A DNA stretch of 64,000 nucleotides from the NCBI RefSeq assembly GCF_018446385.1, contig NC_055992.1, forward strand, positions 100,458,947 to 100,522,946, read 5' to 3'. Numbering within the stretch: the stretch's first letter is position 1; every line of letters begins with the position of its first letter. Below the pieces are notes generated by a model. The model made no database searches, was not told the DNA's origin, and was given only the letters and a program-made list of their open reading frames with translations. The position numbers and the translations under genes were made by a program. This DNA comes from Zingiber officinale (taxonomy: Eukaryota > Streptophyta > Magnoliopsida > Zingiberales > Zingiberaceae). This document shows positions 57,499-64,000 of the stretch, piece by piece.

Positions 57499-57983
57499 CC
57501 ACCAACATCAGGTCAACCATGACCTATTGGTACATTATGTCTAGCATCTGGTCACCCTTGACCTGCTAGGACTTCCTCACCAAGTGTCCGGTCAATCCCT
57601 TTGACCCACTTGGACTTTTCTCCTCGTGCTAAGTATCTGGTCAATCCCTTTGACCTACTTGGACTTCCCAACACCAGATGTCTGATCAAACTTGATTCAT
57701 CTGGATTTCCTGTGCTTAACTTCACTCACCAGGACTTCCCTTCTGTCTAGCTTCACTTACTAGGACTTCTCCTCTGCCTAGCTTCACTCACTAGGACTTT
57801 CACCTGGCTTCACTCACCAGGATTTCTCCTCTGCCTAGCTTCACTCACTAGGTCTTTCACCTGGCTTCACTCATTAGGATTTCTTCTCTGTCTAGCTTCA
57901 CTCACTAGAACTTCTCATCTACCTGGCTTCACTCGCCAGGATTTTCCAGTCAAGTATCCAGTCAACCTTGACTTACTTGACTC
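57499..57983. repeat. array of covarying hairpins, 5' LTR of H
   Basis: Counterpart of the array at 45220-45701, with the same order of units. Several stems pair better here (CCAAGTG/CACTTGG, CCAGATG/CATCTGG), while a few are broken by single changes (CCTGG/TTAGG). Confidence 0.85.
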
Positions 57984-58647
57984 TCATTCACAACCTCACC
58001 ACATGAACAATTGCACTTGCAATCTCCATGCCTTGTCTCCATGTATTGTCAAACATCGAAACCCAAACATCAAGACTTGAGCTTAACCCAATTCAAGCTC
58101 AGTCAGCCAGGTCAACCTTGACCTAGGGAATATTGCACCAACACCTATCACATCACACATGCAGCGGTAGGGGAAAATGACACGTGACATTCGATTACAT
58201 GTGACATTAATCAGAAAGGAGAACACATGATTAAAGGCCATGACCAAGTGTGCTTTGTATAATGGTTAGGGATTTAAATAGTTTCCGAGAAATTATGGTG
58301 ATGTCAGCGGCAATTAAAAGGCACTACGTGGAGGTGAGCTGTTGGAGCAGAGATTAGAAGAAAGTTAAAAAAATGGATAAGTATTGGCCATGATAGATCC
58401 GAGCGGTATCAACCTCGACGTATGAATAGTCGATCGAAAGAGTGATCAAAAAGAAGTGCAAAGATGGCTAAACTGAATGGCAAAGCTGAGCAGCGGCTCT
58501 AAACCCTAGCCTCTCGATAGACGATAGGAGCAATGAACGGCATAGCCAAGCGACGATTCTAAACCCTGAAACACCAGGTCGGGACGAAGAGTGACAGAAC
58601 ATACTAACCGTCTAATCAGTCGGACTTACAACATCCTTTGACTAACT

Positions 58648-58660
58648 TGAGGGGGAGGCT
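58648..58660 (+). promoter_or_regulatory. polypurine tract of the Tat-like element
   Basis: TTGAGGGGGAGGC directly before the probable LTR start TGATACGG. Confidence 0.55.
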
Positions 58661-59256
58661 CGTGATACGGTGATAAAAAAGGACCACAAAAGATGGGTCA
58701 AAGTAGGAGAGAACAACATACGTGGAGGTTAAAATAAAAAACTAGTCGAAACACAAGTCCCCCGGATGGGTGTAGTGGGCCAAACGAGATACACGGCCTA
58801 GCGAACATAGCTATTCCGACGACCGATTGCAGGGAGCCTATGATGGTGGCCAGATACAAGGCATAAATCCTCCAACCCACATCCTGGCTGGACTCCATGG
58901 TCGGTCAGATGAAATGTAGCCCTTTGATAATAGAAAGGCCGAATAAAGGGAGATAGATCTGTTCAGTATGATTGAGCTGGAACATCCTAGTCGAGCGACC
59001 TCCAATTGGTGCCCGATCGGCCTACAGTGGGATCCACCGACGTATCTTATCATATCCTTTTGGAGGCTTGTGCCACTGATAACGGAGCATCTACAACAAC
59101 TAGACTATCATTTAGAAGCTTCAGCCTATCACATCATGGATTTGTAGACTCACTTAAGGAAATGTGTTAGGGACAATTTTTTATTTGTCTTTTCAGAAGA
59201 CGCTTTGGAAAACATGCATATGCTTTGAAATACGTGCATAAACACTACATCGACAC

Positions 59257-59263
59257 TATAAAA
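59257..59263 (+). promoter_or_regulatory. TATA box of the Tat-like LTR
   Basis: TATAAAA followed by GGGGG, then a leader with aggtatgtgcaac and the ttgagcgtgtcgg phrase. Usual spacing for an LTR promoter. Confidence 0.55.
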
Positions 59264-59523
59264 GGGGGTGAGTTCCCATCTACAGGCGGAGGTATGTGCA
59301 ACTTCATTATTCAACACATTCTTTGCTACAACATTCTTACTATTCTCCACTGTACCGAGAACCGACTTGAGCGTGTCGGAGGGTCAATGCTAGGAACCCC
59401 TTCTCGGCTTGGTACTGTTGGTGCAATCGACCTCTAAGGTTTTAATGTCAGACAAATATGTTTAAGTATGTTTAAGTATGGTGCTTGATTTAGGGAAGTC
59501 CTAGTTGTAGGCTAGGCAAGGGA

Positions 59524-59722
59524 AGTCCTAGTTGGAGGCTAGGTAAGAAGAGAAATCTCGGTATATCGTGGAAGCCAGGTGGATAGGTCTGGAGGACTTG
59601 ATCCCTGGGTAGCCGAATACTGAGTCCTAGTTGTAGGCTAGGTAAGGGAAATCTCAGTATATCGTGGAAGCCAGGTGGATAAGTCTGGAGGACTTGATCC
59701 CTAGGTAGCCGAATACTGAGTC
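59524..59722 (+). repeat. about 100-bp tandem duplication in J
   Basis: Two copies beginning gtcctagtt(g/g)(t/g)aggctagg and ending gccgaatactgag. Each contains a CCTAG/CTAGG hairpin. Confidence 0.78.
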
Positions 59723-60389
59723 TTGGTGAGTGAAGCCAAGTGGAGAAAATCCTAGGGGGTGGTAACCTTAGGTAACGAGAAGTCTTGAAGGAGTGAACTC
59801 CGAGCAAGGTTGATCGGTTGGTTTCCGGTCAATCGCGCGCGGTCGACCGGACCAGCAGATCTCGGTAAATCTATGTTTAGGTTTACCATTGTTTTCTGTA
59901 TTATTATTATTGTTGTTGGCTAACATAATATTGCAGATAAAGTCATAGTGGATCAGGTGATCAGACACTGAGCAGGCAAAAGTCCAAACAGGTCTGGAGG
60001 ACTATGTTTGGCAGGTAAGTTGAGGTAAGCAACTGGAGGAACGATAGTGAGGTCGAGTTCCTGAAGGGAACAACCTTAGGTCGCTGATCCAACTGAAGAA
60101 ACCGGGAAGGTTTCCAAGTTGAGATCAAGACAGTTCTACTGTCTATATTACTACACATGTATTATAACTGTGCTAACTTTGTTTTGCAGGAATATTATTG
60201 TTATATTGAACTAACTTTGTGTTGCAGAATCATATGACCCCTTGAACTTCAAAGGGTCATAACTTTTGACTCAGAACTCAGAATCAGGCTCTGTCAGCGG
60301 CCACGCGACCAGCACTCAGAAAGATTCATTTGACTAAGGGTTCAGTCAACTGAACAGGAGGTTCAGTTGACCAAAAAAGGCTTTTTATC

Positions 60390-60715
60390 AGTCGACCGAA
60401 AAAAGGTTCGGTCGACCGAACAGGCAAATTTGGCAAAACAGATCAGGGTCGCAAACATGGTATCACAGCATGATCGGTCGACCGAAAAAGAGGTTCGGTC
60501 GACTGAATGATCAATATTAAAGGCGCAGTAAATGCAGATCACGGCAAATCTCGACGAACAGGGAAGGAGCCTGTTCGGTCGACCGAACAAGGGGATCGGT
60601 CGACCGAACCCTTAATGAGCAGTTAATACGAAAGATCGAGCCAGCGTCAGACTTCAACCAGGAAGGAAGGGAGCGGGTTTCGTCCACCGAACAGAGGGAT
60701 CGGTCGACCGAACGT
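60390..60715. repeat. GGTCGACC palindrome array in J
   Basis: At least eight GTCGAC sites, mostly as TTCGGTCGACCGAA (for example 60405-60420, 60571-60586 and 60592-60608), some with one change. Same position relative to the TATA box as the GGCGCC arrays of D. Confidence 0.88.
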
Positions 60716-61511
60716 CCAGTACTCCTATAAAATCAGGCTCGAAGACAGAGGCACGTACACAACTTTCTGATCGACTCTTGTGCTATTCTGCAAGCTGCTC
60801 GCGCTACAAGTCCTCATCAAATTTGCAAGAAACTTCATCCGATTGTCGACCGAGCTACGATTTACTACTACTATTGTCGGTATAGCTTTACTTTTTGTAC
60901 TGCACTTTAATTTTGTAAGATAGTAGAAGTGTTACTATCTTACATATCTGTACTTGTACAATTCACTTCTTTCCGAGGAGTTCGGAAAGAATGATTATAG
61001 TGTTTTGCCCATCGATGCGGTCAAGGACTGCGGGCCTTCGAGTAGGAGTCGAGTTAGGCTCCGAACGAAGTAAAAGAACGTGTCTCTTTGTTTAATTTCC
61101 GCTGCACGACTTTGGTTTCAAAAGGTTAAAAGAAAAAGTTTTAAACAAGCGAAATTCACCCCCCCCCCCCTCTATCGCAACTACTCGATCTATCAAGTAC
61201 TAATGCCTTCTGTGTTGCAGGACCACATGGAGTTGTCGTTTAGTCAACTCCACAGTCACATCCCCAGCTTGTCATCTTCTTCACTTCCGGACAAGATGAA
61301 TATATATTAGTTGGATGTTGAATTTTAAAAAAAAAATAACCTATCAAATATTAATGAAGTATTCATTTTAAATATAATAATTATCATATAAAAATATTAA
61401 TAAATTTAAATATATGTTGATAATTAAATTATGAATAAGGTGTCGATGGATTGAAGCTGAAATATTGTTTGATGTTGAAATTATATCATTTTAGTGTGAA
61501 AACTATATTAA

Positions 61512-62387
61512 GGCTATATTTGGTAGGAGGTAATCTACCTTGTAATGTAATCAAAATTATATTACAATATTTATTATTTTGTTTTAAAACTGTATCTTGT
61601 TACCGACGGTGCCACCATCTGGTTGTCGCCGTTCTCCGCCGTCGGTCACCGACATCACAGAATATTTTTATCATTTTATAATAATATGAATTATATTCTT
61701 TATAAAAAAAATATTAGATATCAAATAAAAGAATAGAATCATCCTTTTAATTAAAAATTAAATACATTACTAAATATAGTAATGTAATTAAGATTATATT
61801 ATATTACACTAGTGTGATTGTGCACATGCGTTGCGTGTGTAATATAATAATATATAAATTATTTAGGTCTGATTCGTCACACTCATGCAATAGTGACGCT
61901 AGAGAATCCCAGCAACAAACTACTGTAACGGGCTTCCCTATGCAAAATTTTTTTAAAATTTAATATTATACTTGTCTTGGTAAAAAAAATTAAGAAAAGT
62001 ATATATATTTTTTAATATCGTTGGTCTAAAATATTTATAGAAGATTCTTTGATCATAGTGTTGTCAATTATAAGATATAGGACTAAAGAGAACTATATAT
62101 TTTTTTATATAAAATCGCCAAAGAAATTAATGATGAAAAAAATTCATAATAATACGCTATAGCTGAGTCTCGAACTCTAAAATACTGATTGTTTCGCTTG
62201 TGGAATTACTAATAAACTTTGGAATTATTTTTAGTGTAAATAGAAAAAAGAACATTAACGTAAATGCATTTTAGGTTTCACCAAAGTTAGTTAGTAAGGA
62301 GGAAGATTTTTAATAAAATAGTAAGATTACATTGTATTATAAAATTTATTTCAAACTTGATTATATTACTCCTAATTAAATGTAGCC
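61512..62387. mobile_element. probable Harbinger-like MITE
   Basis: Left end GGCTATATTTGGTAGGAGGTAA; the right end read on the minus strand starts GGCTACATTTAATTAGGAGTAA. Flanking TAA at 61509-61511 and 62388-62390. Interior AT-rich with repeated taatgtaat(c/t) phrases and no gene. An inner end near 61805 is also possible, which would make this two elements. Confidence 0.45.
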
Positions 62388-62859
62388 TAAATATGGCGTT
62401 AGAGTAGTCCAATCCACAAGTAATTAATGTCATCTAAAACTTTTGATGGGTAAATTTCAATTAGAAGAGGCTCCATTTTCAACTCAGAGAGGTCCAATAA
62501 GATTATAATAATTCTCGTATCTTTGGAAAGAAAACTCCTTGGTGGATCCTATTAAAAAAAATTTATTCAAAACTAGATAGACAACCCCACAAAGATTACA
62601 ATATTACACATGTATTATGATAAATAAATAATATATACTAACTAGGTCTATCCATAAACAAAAACACTAAATAATAATAATACATTATCATTCACATCAA
62701 CTGCTATATTATGAACAAGCAGGCGCTTTAGATATCATAAGAAACCATGACAAAAAAAAAAAACCACAAATTTATTGACTTTATTAATGGAAATTTAAAA
62801 AAGGCACAAAATTATCATTTTTAGATTTTAATAATTTAATCGACCAATTATGGCAAGAT
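62388..62859. other. AT-rich DNA containing the 3' flank of GGPPS
   Basis: No second gene. Read on the minus strand, AATAAA-type poly(A) signals occur at about 62771-62776 and 62781-62786, 75-90 bp past the GGPPS stop, a plausible 3' UTR end. Confidence 0.5.
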
Positions 62860-63912
<1,053 letters not shown>

Positions 63913-63945
63913 TCACTTCCGCTACGTGGAGGAGAAGCGGCTAAC

Positions 63946-63958
63946 GAATATATAATAT
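63946..63958 (-). promoter_or_regulatory. possible TATA box of GGPPS
   Basis: On the minus strand TATTATATATTCG lies about 50 bp upstream of the start codon, which would give a 5' UTR of only about 20-25 bases. The promoter beyond 64000 is not visible. Confidence 0.4.
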
Positions 63959-64000
63959 GATAATATTTTAAATAGTTTATATTAAATGGGCGTATATTTG

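Larger units (their letters stand above)
44349..58143 (-). mobile_element. gag-only Sirevirus-related element H, carrying I and E3
   Basis: LTRs TGTTGG...CCAACA flanked by cctat (44344-44348 and 58144-58148). On the minus strand: 5' LTR (58143-53894, split by E3), primer site, gag (split by I), 2.35 kb of non-coding DNA, polypurine tract (45863-45878), 3' LTR (45862-44349). No pol sequence is present. Its Gag has two zinc knuckles and a C-terminus NRFWVPRSIFSTP, so it is a different subfamily from A, C and I. Confidence 0.9.
53894..58143 (-). repeat. 5' LTR of H, split by E3
   Basis: Own sequence 53894-54272 and 57013-58143, about 1.5 kb, collinear with the 3' LTR. Confidence 0.9.
59416..61195 (+). 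mobile_element. solo LTR J, Sirevirus type
   Basis: Starts TGTTGGTGCAATC. It ends in a decayed ATCA after a C-run and TCTATCGC, and is flanked by ggtac (59411-59415) and agtac (61196-61200), one mismatch. Its 3' half matches the LTR of D (gcgggccttcgagtaggagt, then a gaacgaagtaaa phrase). It has hairpin units (59500-59775), GGTCGACC palindromes, TATAAAAT at 60726-60733 and no internal domain. Confidence 0.72.
58149..61293 (+). mobile_element. 3' end of a Tat-like Ty3/gypsy element, carrying J
   Basis: Continues from 44343 once H is removed. A polypurine tract at 58648-58660 is followed by a probable LTR starting TGATACGG at 58663. It holds CACTATAAAAGGGGG (59253-59267) and the gacttgagcgtgtcggaggg phrase seen in many plant Tat LTRs. 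After solo LTR J it resumes at 61196 and probably ends near TTCCGGACA at 61293. The left part of the element lies before the antisense ORF and was not identified. Boundaries are tentative. Confidence 0.55.

Overview
This window is a repeat-packed stretch of a large plant nuclear genome. One host gene is clear: an intronless plastid-type geranylgeranyl diphosphate synthase (GGPPS) on the minus strand at the right end. Its GC-rich coding sequence, the Sirevirus-type Ty1/copia elements with stacked polypurine tracts, and the Ty3/gypsy chromoviruses with LTRs over 3 kb fit a monocot. A ginger-order genome would fit, but that is a guess. About nine tenths of the window is transposable element, and most boundaries could be set to the base from LTR ends, primer-binding sites (PBS), polypurine tracts (PPT) and 5-bp target-site duplications (TSD).

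Layout, left to right. 1-2509: 5' part of a minus-strand Sirevirus (A), lying against an older LTR piece (B, to 2941). 3229-3414: a tRNA-derived SINE. 3456-4729: a Harbinger-like MITE swollen by a pyrimidine repeat. 5214-9183: a gag-only Sirevirus derivative (C, TSD gaaca). 9601-42566: a Sirevirus with gag and parts of pol (D, TSD tgacc). D is loaded with later insertions. Its 5' LTR holds a solo LTR (E1, 9650-23888), which holds a chromovirus with both LTRs (F, 11534-22815). Its pol gene is split by a truncated minus-strand chromovirus (G, 29822-39042), whose own LTR holds another solo LTR (E2, 34569-37646). 43051-44069: a broken antisense ORF of a Tat-like gypsy element whose PPT and 3' LTR reappear at 58648-61293. 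Between those halves sits a minus-strand gag-only Sirevirus relative (H, 44349-58143, TSD cctat), itself hit by a gag-only element (I, 48314-52060) and a solo LTR (E3, 54273-57012). A solo LTR (J, 59416-61195) lies in the Tat LTR. A second probable MITE (61512-62387) and AT-rich DNA lead to the GGPPS gene.

How the parts work together. None of the retroelements looks autonomous. Three encode only Gag and would need polymerase in trans. D is split and internally deleted, F has near-identical LTRs around dead coding sequence, and G has an almost clean gag-pol frame broken by three TAG codons and a truncation. The most unusual signal is in the LTRs. Unrelated families carry arrays of CG-rich palindromes (GGCGCC, GGGCGCCC, ATCGAT-based or GGTCGACC) and, upstream, arrays of small hairpins whose stems vary but stay complementary. 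Palindrome copy number differs between the two LTRs of single elements, and one palindrome is shared by a copia LTR and a gypsy LTR. A tRNA-like module lies antisense in the same part of four chromovirus-type LTRs. All reading was by eye, with no alignment or database search.
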